A DNA stretch of 11,896 nt from positions 1 through 11,896 of the forward strand of contig CACXHC010000099.1 in NCBI GenBank assembly GCA_902767285.1. The letters are read 5' to 3'. How positions within the stretch are numbered: the stretch's first letter is position 1; each line of letters opens with the position of its first letter. The stretch is from an uncultured Ruminococcus sp. (GTDB lineage Bacteria > Bacillota > Clostridia > Oscillospirales > Acutalibacteraceae). Below are positions 1-6,506 of the stretch, in pieces. The notes under the pieces were generated by a model, which worked only from the letters and a program-made list of their open reading frames with translations, was not told where the DNA came from and did not search any database. A program made the position numbers and the translations under genes.

Positions 1-17
1 GAAAAATTTATATAGTA

Positions 18-56
18 AAAGTTTTTTTTGCTTCTTTTTTTTTCAAAAAAAAGAAG
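18..56 (+). repeat. Dispersed intergenic stem-loop repeat, copy A
   Basis: An eight-T run is followed by a perfect 12-bp hairpin: CTTC plus eight T at 31-42, loop TC at 43-44, eight A plus GAAG at 45-56. The same 39 bases occur as an exact reverse complement at 8619-8657, so this is one family present in both orientations. It lies downstream of the minus-strand operon ending at 122. Its T/A-rich arms could help end transcription from either side, but the match to a distant copy argues for a mobile or amplified repeat rather than a one-off terminator. Confidence 0.75.
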
Positions 57-86
57 AGAAAATAAACAACAAATAGGAGATTTCTT

Positions 87-111
87 GGTGCTGTGGTTTT
101 TTCACAGCACC
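87..111 (-). terminator. Stem-loop after the minus-strand operon
   Basis: A perfect 9-bp stem (GGTGCTGTG at 87-95, CACAGCACC at 103-111) closes a 7-nt loop, 11 bases past the stop codon of the HD-domain gene. Position and GC-rich stem suit a Rho-independent terminator, but no clear U-tract follows the stem on the minus strand, so the call is moderate. The T/A-rich hairpin at 31-56 lies just beyond and could assist. Confidence 0.45.
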
Positions 112-121
112 CACAAAAAGC

Positions 122-730
122 CTATGATTTAGTGTGAGTGTCATCGATGATGTTACCGTCAGCGATGTTAGGTTTAATAAAATTTTCGTAACCGAACTCC
201 CAGAGGATTTCGGAGCCTTTATGGGTATCTTTATTTCTGGCGAGAATTTTGCTCAACACGACTTGGTGTTCTTTCCACGCTTTGCCGTTGGTGTGAGCAT
301 TGAGCATCATGGGTTGGAAATTGTCCATAATATGAGCAAAATTTGCTTCGGGCGTGTCGTTTCGCTCGAACTCCTCCCACAATGAACGATACTCCTCGCA
401 CATATTTGGCGGAAGTATGCCGAAAATTCTGTCTGCGGCTTTCTCCTCACGTTCACGCTGAGTTTGTTTTGCGGTGTCATCATAAGCGTATGTGTCGCCT
501 GCGTCTATCTCAACGATATCGTGTATGAGAATCATTGTAACTGTTTTCAAAATGTCTATGTTTTGATTGTTGGAGTATTTCGAAAGCAAAATCGCCATAA
601 GTGCCGAGTGCCAAGCGTGTTCAGCGTCATTTTCCTTACGCTCTCCGCCTGTCAAATACGTTTGTCTGCCGATGAATTTTTCTTTGTCGATTTCCTTGCA
701 GAACTCTACTATTTTTTGCAGTTCGTCCAT
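122..730 (-). CDS. HD-domain phosphohydrolase (YfbR/HDDC2-like)
   Basis: The 202-residue protein is a small soluble HD-superfamily hydrolase, closest in pattern to the HD_3/HDDC2 group that includes 5'-deoxynucleotidases. Expected metal-binding residues are visible: His38 in NDAEHAWHSA, His70-Asp71 in LIHDIVEIDAGD, and a later Asp136 in HIMDNFQP. Residues 1-26 carry the usual family opening ending FIGRQTYL. It starts 18 bases after the stop of the preceding CinA-like gene, with a strong ribosome binding site (AAAGGAGTGA) ending 4 bases before the ATG, so it is the third gene of the minus-strand operon. Phosphatase activity on a nucleoside monophosphate is the family expectation; the substrate is not readable from sequence. 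Nothing looks broken. Family call is firm, specificity is not. Confidence 0.88.
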   Translation of the reverse strand: MDELQKIVEFCKEIDKEKFIGRQTYLTGGERKENDAEHAWHSALMAILLSKYSNNQNIDILKTVTMILIHDIVEIDAGDTYAYDDTAKQTQREREEKAADRIFGILPPNMCEEYRSLWEEFERNDTPEANFAHIMDNFQPMMLNAHTNGKAWKEHQVVLSKILARNKDTHKGSEILWEFGYENFIKPNIADGNIIDDTHTKS

Positions 731-748
731 AAAATCACTCCTTTGTCG

Positions 749-1345
749 TTAATGGGCAAGATACCAAATTATCCAAATAATCGTTGTCAAGCATACCGCC
801 GTTGTTATCGAAATGCCGATTATTGTTACTATGCTCGGAGAATTGGTGTTTTTTAGCTTGTTGAAACTGTCGTTTTCTTCGGGAGCAAACACAATTTTAT
901 GCGTGAGTGTCGGTTCGGCGATTTCCTTTGTTTTTCCCGAAATATCGATGTTTTTGAGAAGTTCCGTCCCAAACATTCTTTCAACGCTTTCGGGATTATC
1001 GGGAAGCACAAGAACGTATTTTTCCCCCGATTTTATGAGATACCCGTCATCTCCCGACTCGTTTATGATTTTTTTGTTTGAGTCAACATCAAGCCCCGCT
1101 TGCGTGAAATATTCCGAAAGCACCGTTATTACGTTGTCTGCTCCTGTTGATGACAAACCGCCGATTATTACCACCAAATCCGATTCTTCAAAAGATTTTC
1201 GAAATTTGTTTTTCAAATCTGTACTTGCAACGGCGGCATATCCCGATTTAACGGTTATGTCGGTCATTGTGCGGAATTTCTTTGTAAGACTCTTTTGTAT
1301 GTATCCTGTTTTATATGCGATATAATATATTATTGAACAATCCAT
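749..1345 (-). CDS. CinA/MoCF-like domain protein with C-terminal membrane anchor
   Basis: This 198-residue protein has the skeleton of the molybdopterin-binding (MoCF/CinA N-terminal) fold. SDLVVIIGGLSSTGADN at about 55-71 parallels the family motif SDLVI-TGGLGPT-DD, and KYVLVLPDNPESVERMF at about 109-125 parallels the VLPGPP-E-KPM segment. The nucleotide-binding loop is altered (GGLSST for GGLGPT; D-N for D-D) and the PGPP loop reads PDNP, so activity is doubtful. Residues about 169-196 form one hydrophobic helix at the very C-terminus, giving a tail-anchored cytoplasmic domain. CinA is normally about 410 residues with a second NMN-deamidase domain; that is absent. The ATG lies one base after the stop of the EEP gene, with GGTGA 7 bases upstream, implying coupled translation. 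I infer fold, not function. Confidence 0.72.
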   Translation of the reverse strand: MDCSIIYYIAYKTGYIQKSLTKKFRTMTDITVKSGYAAVASTDLKNKFRKSFEESDLVVIIGGLSSTGADNVITVLSEYFTQAGLDVDSNKKIINESGDDGYLIKSGEKYVLVLPDNPESVERMFGTELLKNIDISGKTKEIAEPTLTHKIVFAPEENDSFNKLKNTNSPSIVTIIGISITTAVCLTTIIWIIWYLAH

Positions 1346-1346
1346 A

Positions 1347-2420
1347 TTATTTCACCAAAGTAACTTCTACGGTAACGGGGTTGTGATTGCTGTTGGCAAA
1401 GCTCGTGTTAACTGTTTTTGTGTCCGAAACTATCGTGTTTGGCGATGTGATAAACCCGTCAACAACGTACTTAATAGAATCATCGTTCAAAGAACTGTTG
1501 GCAACTCGCATTGTGGGATAGCTGTCATCTGTACAGTATTTCCAACCGCCCGTTAAAAATTCCGTGGATATTTCGGAAGGCATGAAAATTTCGTTTTCCT
1601 CAATCGGGTATTTGTTTTTGTTAACCGATGGTAATTCTGAGTTAAAACAGCCTCCTGTTATAACGTAATTGCCTTTTGCATATTCTATCTGCATAAATTC
1701 GCAGAGTGCTTTGTACTGGTCAAGTCGTATGTCGGAATTATAAGAGTCGAGATTTATATTTATCAAAACGACTTCTTTTTTCGAATCTTCAACAGGAATA
1801 CGATCCACAAGCAAAACCGATTTTCTGTTCCAAGCACTATCGGGAAATTTCGAATCGTTTGGCAGAGTTTTTAATTCTGCTTTCGCCTTGTATTTTGTTA
1901 ATATAACACTTCCTGAACGTATTTTTCCAAGCGGTGAAGATGTTGGATAAAATGCAAATGTACAAATTTGGTCGTCTGCGTATGCGTTCGAATATCGATT
2001 AAAATGCGTTGATAAAAAGCTCACTTCGTCTAAGCAATGTGAACGGTCAGAGGCTATGTCTGCATCTTGTATAAATATAATATTTGATTTTTGAGCTTCA
2101 ATGGTTTTGGCTATTTCTTGTATATTTGAATCTACTGTTTCGTAATTTTGAGCTTTTGATGATTTTCCGCCGTCCTCAAAATAATCGGAGTTGCTGTCCT
2201 TTATTCCGTATCCGATATTATATGTAGTCAGCTTGAGTTTGTCCCCAGCCGATACCGACATTGACGAAACTCCGAAAACTTCGAGAGCCTTTTCTTCGGG
2301 AGTGTACTGATTTGTGTAAAGATATATAACTCCGCCGCTAACTATTATTACGGCTGTAACTATTACTATTGTCAGGATAATTGTGATAATTTTAAATTTT
2401 CTTTTCAATGTAAACACCAA
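1347..2420 (-). CDS. Membrane-anchored EEP-fold protein, probable pseudoenzyme
   Basis: The 357-residue protein has a basic N-terminus, one membrane helix at about 11-35 and an extracytoplasmic endonuclease/exonuclease/phosphatase domain (about 60-356). Family landmarks are present but altered: YNIGYG at 67-72; QDAD at 118-121 where QE-D is usual; NINL at 221-224 where N-H is usual; GGCFN at 256-260 where GGDFN is usual; SNHNP at 344-348 where SDHNP is usual. So the metal-binding Glu, a catalytic His and two catalytic Asp are replaced, while the last His remains. Family members cut DNA or hydrolyse phosphoesters; this one may only bind a ligand. The start at 2420 is TTG with no good ribosome binding site; a TTG at 2408 preceded by GGTG is a credible alternative. 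First gene of the minus-strand operon. Confidence 0.82.
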   Translation of the reverse strand: MVFTLKRKFKIITIILTIVIVTAVIIVSGGVIYLYTNQYTPEEKALEVFGVSSMSVSAGDKLKLTTYNIGYGIKDSNSDYFEDGGKSSKAQNYETVDSNIQEIAKTIEAQKSNIIFIQDADIASDRSHCLDEVSFLSTHFNRYSNAYADDQICTFAFYPTSSPLGKIRSGSVILTKYKAKAELKTLPNDSKFPDSAWNRKSVLLVDRIPVEDSKKEVVLININLDSYNSDIRLDQYKALCEFMQIEYAKGNYVITGGCFNSELPSVNKNKYPIEENEIFMPSEISTEFLTGGWKYCTDDSYPTMRVANSSLNDDSIKYVVDGFITSPNTIVSDTKTVNTSFANSNHNPVTVEVTLVK

Positions 2421-2445
2421 TCTTTATTTAAATATTGCTTTGTTC

Positions 2446-2475
2446 ATTATACTACATGTTTCGGCTTTATTGCAA
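2446..2475 (-). promoter_or_regulatory. SigA-type promoter of the EEP/CinA-like/HD operon
   Basis: On the minus strand TTGCAA (2475-2470) is separated by 18 bases from a perfect TATAAT (2451-2446). Transcription would start near 2439, giving a leader of about 20 bases before the first gene. The -35 matches TTGACA at four of six positions. Confidence 0.65.
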
Positions 2476-2537
2476 CACCTTTTTAAAACTGAGTTAATTT
2501 TTATTAAGAGGATATATTTTGCCAAAACTTGCATAAA

Positions 2538-2543
2538 TATAAT
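2538..2543 (+). promoter_or_regulatory. Candidate -10 box of the small-gene operon
   Basis: A perfect TATAAT lies 33 bases before the first small gene, in the 156-base divergent gap. No good -35 is found at 16-18 bases, so an alternative sigma factor is possible. The overlapping CATAAATA faintly recalls sporulation -10 boxes without a convincing partner. Confidence 0.35.
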
Positions 2544-2576
2544 AGAGTAAATTATTTTTTTTGAAAAGGTGATAAT

Positions 2577-2804
2577 ATGAATAATACAGATAATTTGACA
2601 AATAAATTGAGCGGTATACTCGGAAGTTCCCCGAACGAAATAAAAAATTCAGCACAAAACGGCGATATTAAGAAATTGCTCGCCAATCTTCCGCCCGAGC
2701 GTGTCGCCCAAATTCAAAAAATTTTGTCGGACGAATCCGCCACAAAGAAAATTTTGTCAAGTCCGCAGGCACAGGAAATCATGAAAGGTCTTGATAAAAA
2801 ATGA
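2577..2804 (+). CDS. Small conserved-type hypothetical protein
   Basis: A 75-residue, soluble, charged protein with no signal peptide or membrane helix and no domain that I can name. It appears helical, with a C-terminal stretch (about 43-75) built as EIQKIL-SDE-ATKKIL-SSPQAQEIMK, which resembles small clostridial proteins known to me only as hypotheticals. It has a good ribosome binding site (AAGGTGA) a few bases before the ATG. Its last four bases (ATGA) contain the start codon of the next gene, so the two are translationally coupled. It opens a three-gene set of small proteins. Real gene status is supported by the ribosome binding site, the coupling and lack of competing frames; function unknown. 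Confidence 0.8.
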   Translation: MNNTDNLTNKLSGILGSSPNEIKNSAQNGDIKKLLANLPPERVAQIQKILSDESATKKILSSPQAQEIMKGLDKK

Positions 2805-3091
2805 GCGACCTATCTTCCCAAATAGGGCAGATTCTCGCAAATCCCGAAATGATGGAGCAAATAAAAAGTATCAGCGGACTTATGGGAGCATCTGAACCCG
2901 AAAAGCCCGCTCAGCTTCAAACAATCACAAATTTTATTCGTGAAGATGATGACACAATTCGGCTTTTGCGAGCAATCAAGCCTTTTTTGTCCCCCGACCG
3001 TCAGGAACGCATAGAACGTGCCATTAAAATCTTGAAAATAATAAAACTTGTTCCCCTAATAAAACAACAGGGTATTTTCGATATGCTTTGA
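2801..3091 (+). CDS. Small conserved-type hypothetical protein
   Basis: A 96-residue soluble protein, second of the three coupled small genes and overlapping the first by four bases (ATGA). The N-terminus (ILANPEMMEQIKSISGLMG, about 12-30) follows a pattern I associate with small clostridial hypotheticals: N-P-E followed by a short amphipathic helix ending in a Leu/Met-Gly turn. A linker around 33-40 leads into a second helical part (about 44-96) containing FLSPDRQERIERAIKILKI. Both parts echo the first gene's product, suggesting related or partner proteins. No catalytic motif, signal peptide or membrane helix is visible. Its stop codon overlaps the ribosome binding site of the third gene. 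Confidence 0.8.
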   Translation: MSDLSSQIGQILANPEMMEQIKSISGLMGASEPEKPAQLQTITNFIREDDDTIRLLRAIKPFLSPDRQERIERAIKILKIIKLVPLIKQQGIFDML

Positions 3092-3107
3092 AGGAGTGCC
3101 TTATTAT

Positions 3108-3377
3108 ATGACCGATATGGAAAAAATGCAGGCTACTGCCATCAGCAACGCTAAAGCTATGTATAAACGAAGTTCCCGACCACCCGAAATTTCCGAAAAT
3201 TCCGAGCGGTCGGAACAAAACGAAAATTCGAAACAAAACGAAATTTCAGAACAAAACGAATCCAAAAATATGGCAGTCGATACCGAAAAAATAATGATAA
3301 TCCTCCTTATCCTGCTTTTGGGTGAGGATATGGAGGATTCCGGAATAATTCTTGCATTGATTTACTCGATTTTATAA
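3108..3377 (+). CDS. Small protein with Glu/Asn/Gln-rich linker and hydrophobic tail
   Basis: An 89-residue protein in three parts: a short N-terminal helix (MTDMEKMQATAISNAKAMYK), a low-complexity linker at about 25-54 with repeats of EQNEN/KQNEI/EQNES type, and a hydrophobic C-terminus at about 60-89 made of two Leu/Ile-rich stretches separated by GEDMEDSG. The tail could be a membrane hairpin or a self-assembly element. An in-frame GTG at 3096 is unlikely as start because it overlaps the ribosome binding site AAGGAG (3091-3096); the ATG at 3108 sits 11 bases after that site and is chosen. Third gene of the small-protein operon. I do not recognise a named family, though this hydrophobic-acidic-hydrophobic tail is familiar from small clostridial proteins. 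Confidence 0.75.
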   Translation: MTDMEKMQATAISNAKAMYKRSSRPPEISENSERSEQNENSKQNEISEQNESKNMAVDTEKIMIILLILLLGEDMEDSGIILALIYSIL

Positions 3378-3440
3378 ATTGTTCATGAGTTTGTAATTCT
3401 ATCAAAAAAAATTAGTGGCATAATATCATCTGTGCCGTGT

Positions 3441-3884
3441 TCAAAGCAAATCCGAAATAACAAGAATTATTCCGTACAGTACCCCGGCAAGAGTGCCGTA
3501 AACTATAACCGGCCCCGCTATCGTGAACATTTTTGCACCTACGCCCGAAATATATCCCTCAGATTTGTACTCCATCGCCGGAGCCGCCACTGAATTGGCA
3601 AAACCCGTTATAGGCACAAGTGTTCCGGCACCTGCTTTTTTTGCCATTTTGCCGTATATTCCCATAGCTGTAAGCAATACTCCAAAGAATATAAGAACTA
3701 TTGATGTCCATGCTCTTGAATCGGGCAGAGTCATTCCCATATTATTAAAAAATTCCGTTAGAGCCTGCCCGATCATACATATAAATCCTCCAACAAAAAA
3801 AGCCCATGTACAGTTTTTTGCCGTACTGCTGTTGGGTGATTTTTTATCAGTAAGGTCGGAATATTCTTTTTTTGAAATTTCCAT
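3441..3884 (-). CDS. spoVAC: Stage V sporulation protein AC (SpoVAC)
   Basis: The 147-residue integral membrane protein matches SpoVAC in length and motifs: AFFVGGFICMIGQ (about 28-40), the GAGTLVPITGFANS loop (about 85-98) and EYKSEG (about 105-110), with roughly four hydrophobic helices. SpoVAC is part of the inner-membrane channel that moves dipicolinic acid into the forespore and out at germination; the Bacillus protein has been described as mechanosensitive. The start is taken at the ATG (3884), since AAAGAGG lies 7 bases upstream; an adjacent GTG at 3887 would be only 4 bases away. The usual spoVAD and spoVAE partners are not adjacent: the next gene downstream is convergent and upstream is a divergent desulfurase. 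Family call is firm; SpoVAEB is less likely given the longer N-terminus. Confidence 0.93.
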   Translation of the reverse strand: MEISKKEYSDLTDKKSPNSSTAKNCTWAFFVGGFICMIGQALTEFFNNMGMTLPDSRAWTSIVLIFFGVLLTAMGIYGKMAKKAGAGTLVPITGFANSVAAPAMEYKSEGYISGVGAKMFTIAGPVIVYGTLAGVLYGIILVISDLL

Positions 3885-3955
3885 CACACAACCTCTTTCT
3901 TATAATACTATAATAATTTTTTGTATTAATAATAGTTTGTTTGTTTTGCACATTG

Positions 3956-3983
3956 ATATTATTTCAAAAATGTGAAATAATAT
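3956..3983. promoter_or_regulatory. Perfect AT-rich inverted repeat, possible operator
   Basis: ATATTATTTCA (3956-3966) and TGAAATAATAT (3973-3983) are exact reverse complements around a 6-base centre. The dyad sits in the 223-base divergent gap between spoVAC and the desulfurase gene, about 70 bases upstream of spoVAC and about 125 upstream of the desulfurase. It could bind a regulator (its half-sites faintly recall Fur-like boxes) or form a weak hairpin. The rest of the gap shows only AT-rich sequence and the promoter at 4055-4083. Confidence 0.45.
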
Positions 3984-4054
3984 ACACTGTATGAGCGTTT
4001 TAAAACTATTTTTCTGTAAAAAACTTAAAAATAAAGAAAAAGTTGGTTTTTTGC

Positions 4055-4083
4055 TTTATTTTGTAACAATTTTGTTGTATAAT
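4055..4083 (+). promoter_or_regulatory. Candidate promoter of the desulfurase-thiI-sortase operon
   Basis: A perfect TATAAT at 4078-4083 lies 17 bases after a poor -35 (TTTATT, 4055-4060). Transcription would start near 4090, leaving a very short leader ahead of the GGAGG at 4095-4099. Confidence 0.5.
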
Positions 4084-4107
4084 TAATATTGTTCGGAGGA
4101 TATGGCT

Positions 4108-5253
4108 TTGGAAATTTATCTTGATAACAGTGCTACAACTAAAATGTCAGAATCTTCGGTAAAAGCTGTTATGGATATTATGACGAATATTTACGGAAAT
4201 CCGTCCTCACTTCACTCAAAGGGGCTTGAGGCTGAACACGCCCTCAAAAATGCCAGACGTGCCGTTGCCGATTCTCTTTCGGTTTCTGAGAACGAGATAT
4301 TTTTCACAAGCGGAGGAACAGAAGCAAATAATCTTGCTGTTAGGGGTTCGGTATATGCCCGTATAAAGCGTGGAAATAAAATTGTAATTTCCGCAATAGA
4401 ACATTCGTCAATATTTGAGTGCTGTCACGCTCTCGAAAACGAGGGGTTTCAGGTAGTTTATGTAAAGCCCGATTCAAGCGGAAATATTTCTATCGAGAAT
4501 ATCGCCGATGCGGTAGACGAAAAAACAATTCTTGTTTCTGTTATGTATGTCAATAACGAAGTCGGTTCTGTTTTGCCTGTGGAATCCGTCAGAAGAATCA
4601 TTAAAAGAAAGAATGCTCCGGCACTTTTTCATGTTGATGCGGTTCAGGCATACGGAAAAATTCCCATTAAACCGCAGAAAATCGACTGTGATCTTCTTAC
4701 GGTTTCGGCTCACAAGATTCACGGCCCGAAAGGGTGCGGAGCATTATATATAAAAAAAGGTGTTTATATAAAACCGCTTCTTTACGGTGGTGAACAAGAA
4801 AAGAAAATACGTCCGGGGACTGAGACACTTCCTCTTATTTGCGGATTCGGTGCAGCAGCAGGCGAACTCGGAACTCCTGCCGAAATTTCTGCTCGTCTGA
4901 AAAATATTGAAGATTTACGAAATTATGCTGTTTCGGAACTGAAAAAAATAAGCGGTATCGAGTTTAACTCTCCCGAGAACGCACTGCCGTATATACTGAA
5001 TATTTCGGCAATCGGCATCAGAAGTGAGACAATGCTTCATTTTCTTGAAAAGAAAGATATTTTTATATCGAGTGGATCAGCTTGTGCGAAGGGCAAAAAG
5101 AGTCATGTTTTGTCGGCGATGGAGCTTGACCCAAAGCGAATTGATTCTGCACTTAGAATCAGTTTTTCGAGCGACTCGACCAAAGAAGAAGTCGATATTT
5201 TGGTTGAATCGCTAAAAGAAGGATTAAACACGCTTGTGAAAAGCGTAAAATAA
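4108..5253 (+). CDS. iscS: Cysteine desulfurase (NifS/IscS type), ThiI-linked
   Basis: This 381-residue PLP enzyme takes sulfur from cysteine as an enzyme-bound persulfide, giving alanine. Hallmarks are IYLDNSATT at the start, YGNPSS, TSGGTEANN, His99 in EHSS, Asp177 in HVDAVQ, the PLP lysine Lys203 in SAHKIHGPKG, and catalytic Cys326 in SSGSACA. All needed residues are present. An ATG at 4102 lies only 2 bases after GGAGG (4095-4099), too close; the TTG at 4108, 8 bases away, gives MEIYLDNSATT and is preferred, though 4102 cannot be excluded. thiI follows 40 bases later, as in the Bacillus nifZ-thiI pair, so this is likely the dedicated sulfur donor to ThiI. No iscU/sufU gene is nearby, arguing against a general Fe-S role. 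Confidence 0.94.
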   Translation: MEIYLDNSATTKMSESSVKAVMDIMTNIYGNPSSLHSKGLEAEHALKNARRAVADSLSVSENEIFFTSGGTEANNLAVRGSVYARIKRGNKIVISAIEHSSIFECCHALENEGFQVVYVKPDSSGNISIENIADAVDEKTILVSVMYVNNEVGSVLPVESVRRIIKRKNAPALFHVDAVQAYGKIPIKPQKIDCDLLTVSAHKIHGPKGCGALYIKKGVYIKPLLYGGEQEKKIRPGTETLPLICGFGAAAGELGTPAEISARLKNIEDLRNYAVSELKKISGIEFNSPENALPYILNISAIGIRSETMLHFLEKKDIFISSGSACAKGKKSHVLSAMELDPKRIDSALRISFSSDSTKEEVDILVESLKEGLNTLVKSVK

Positions 5254-5293
5254 AATATAATAAATATATAAAATAAGGGTACAAAGTAAAAAT

Positions 5294-6466
5294 ATGAATG
5301 AGATTATACTTGCAAAAATAGGTGAAGTCGTACTAAAAGGGCTTAACCGAAAAAATTTTGAAGATCTTCTTATAAAAAATATAAAAAGACGACTTCACCC
5401 ATTAGGAGCTTTTGAGATAAAGGCATCGCAGTCAACAATAAGAATAAAACCTCTTGATGATAATATAGACATGGACGATGTAGCCGACAAAGTAGGAAAA
5501 ATATTTGGTATAGTTGCATATTGTCGTGCCTGTGCCGTTGAGAAAGATATTGAGAAGATTAAATCTGCATCAATAGAATATCTTGCTCCGATACTTGAGG
5601 AAGCGAAATCGTTTAAAGTTGAGTCGAAGCGTTCCGATAAAAAATTTCCGTATGGATCGCCTGAAATATCGAAGATAGTCGGAAGTCACATTGCCGATAG
5701 TTTCCCGAATATTGAAGTTGACGTACATAATCCCGAAGTGACTGTTACGGTTGAAATAAGAGATATGGGAGCATATATTCACGCAGACGCACTCGAAGGA
5801 GCGGGCGGACTTCCCATACCGAGTGGAGGAAGAGCGGGGATTCTCATAAGCGGAGGGATCGACAGTCCTGTTGCTGCTTATATGATGGCTAAGCGTGGGG
5901 TTGAACTCACAGCGATACATTTTGCAAGTCCGCCGTATACGAGCGACAGAGCAGAAGAGAAAGTTCGTACACTGCTCGAAATAGTGGCTCAGTATGCCGG
6001 AAGAATTGAGATGTATACAGTTCCGTTCACGAAAATTCAAGAAGAGATAAAGGAAAAATGTCCGGAAGATTTGTTTACTATAATAATGCGTAGAATGATG
6101 ATGAAGGTATCGCAAAAAATAGCGGAACAGCACGAGTGCATGGCACTTATAACGGGCGAGAGTCTGGGTCAGGTAGCGAGTCAGACGATGGGTGCAATAG
6201 CCTGCACCGATGAAGCGGCGGATATGCCTGTATTTCGTCCGCTTATCGGCATGGATAAAAAGGAGATAATCCGTATATCCGAAAAGATAAACACGTTTGA
6301 AACATCACTTCTTCCTTATGAAGATTGCTGTACTGTGTTTACTCCGAAGCACCCACGCACAAAACCGAAACTCGAAATGGTACGAAGAGCCGAGTCTGCT
6401 GTTGAGTGGGACGAGCTTATTGAAGAAGCCGTTAATAATACAAAATTTACTGAGATATATCCGTAA
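5294..6466 (+). CDS. thiI: tRNA 4-thiouridine synthetase ThiI
   Basis: The 390-residue enzyme adenylates U8 of tRNA and inserts sulfur to make 4-thiouridine; in some bacteria ThiI also feeds thiamin thiazole synthesis. The N-terminal ferredoxin-like and THUMP domains cover about 1-165. The PP-loop ATP pyrophosphatase domain follows, with SGGIDSP at 186-192, [11 protein letters not shown] at 288-298 and PYEDCC at 341-346 holding the family cysteines. There is no C-terminal rhodanese domain, as is normal in Firmicutes, so sulfur must come from the desulfurase encoded 40 bases upstream. The ribosome binding site is weak (AAGGGT about 13 bases before the ATG). The sortase gene follows after 40 bases. 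Intact and confidently assigned. Confidence 0.96.
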   Translation: MNEIILAKIGEVVLKGLNRKNFEDLLIKNIKRRLHPLGAFEIKASQSTIRIKPLDDNIDMDDVADKVGKIFGIVAYCRACAVEKDIEKIKSASIEYLAPILEEAKSFKVESKRSDKKFPYGSPEISKIVGSHIADSFPNIEVDVHNPEVTVTVEIRDMGAYIHADALEGAGGLPIPSGGRAGILISGGIDSPVAAYMMAKRGVELTAIHFASPPYTSDRAEEKVRTLLEIVAQYAGRIEMYTVPFTKIQEEIKEKCPEDLFTIIMRRMMMKVSQKIAEQHECMALITGESLGQVASQTMGAIACTDEAADMPVFRPLIGMDKKEIIRISEKINTFETSLLPYEDCCTVFTPKHPRTKPKLEMVRRAESAVEWDELIEEAVNNTKFTEIYP

Positions 6467-6506
6467 GAGAAAAGAAAAGAATAACATTAATGGGAGGTTT
6501 AATATC

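Noticed and set aside
134..856. Plus-strand open frames opposite the HD-domain gene
   Set aside because: They are shadows: no ribosome binding sites, overlapping each other, and opposite a gene with intact family motifs.
6297..6506. Upstream extension of the sortase reading frame into thiI
   Set aside because: It overlaps the conserved C-terminal part of ThiI, and GGGAGG with a TTG at 6507 gives a sound start with the MKAEI opening.
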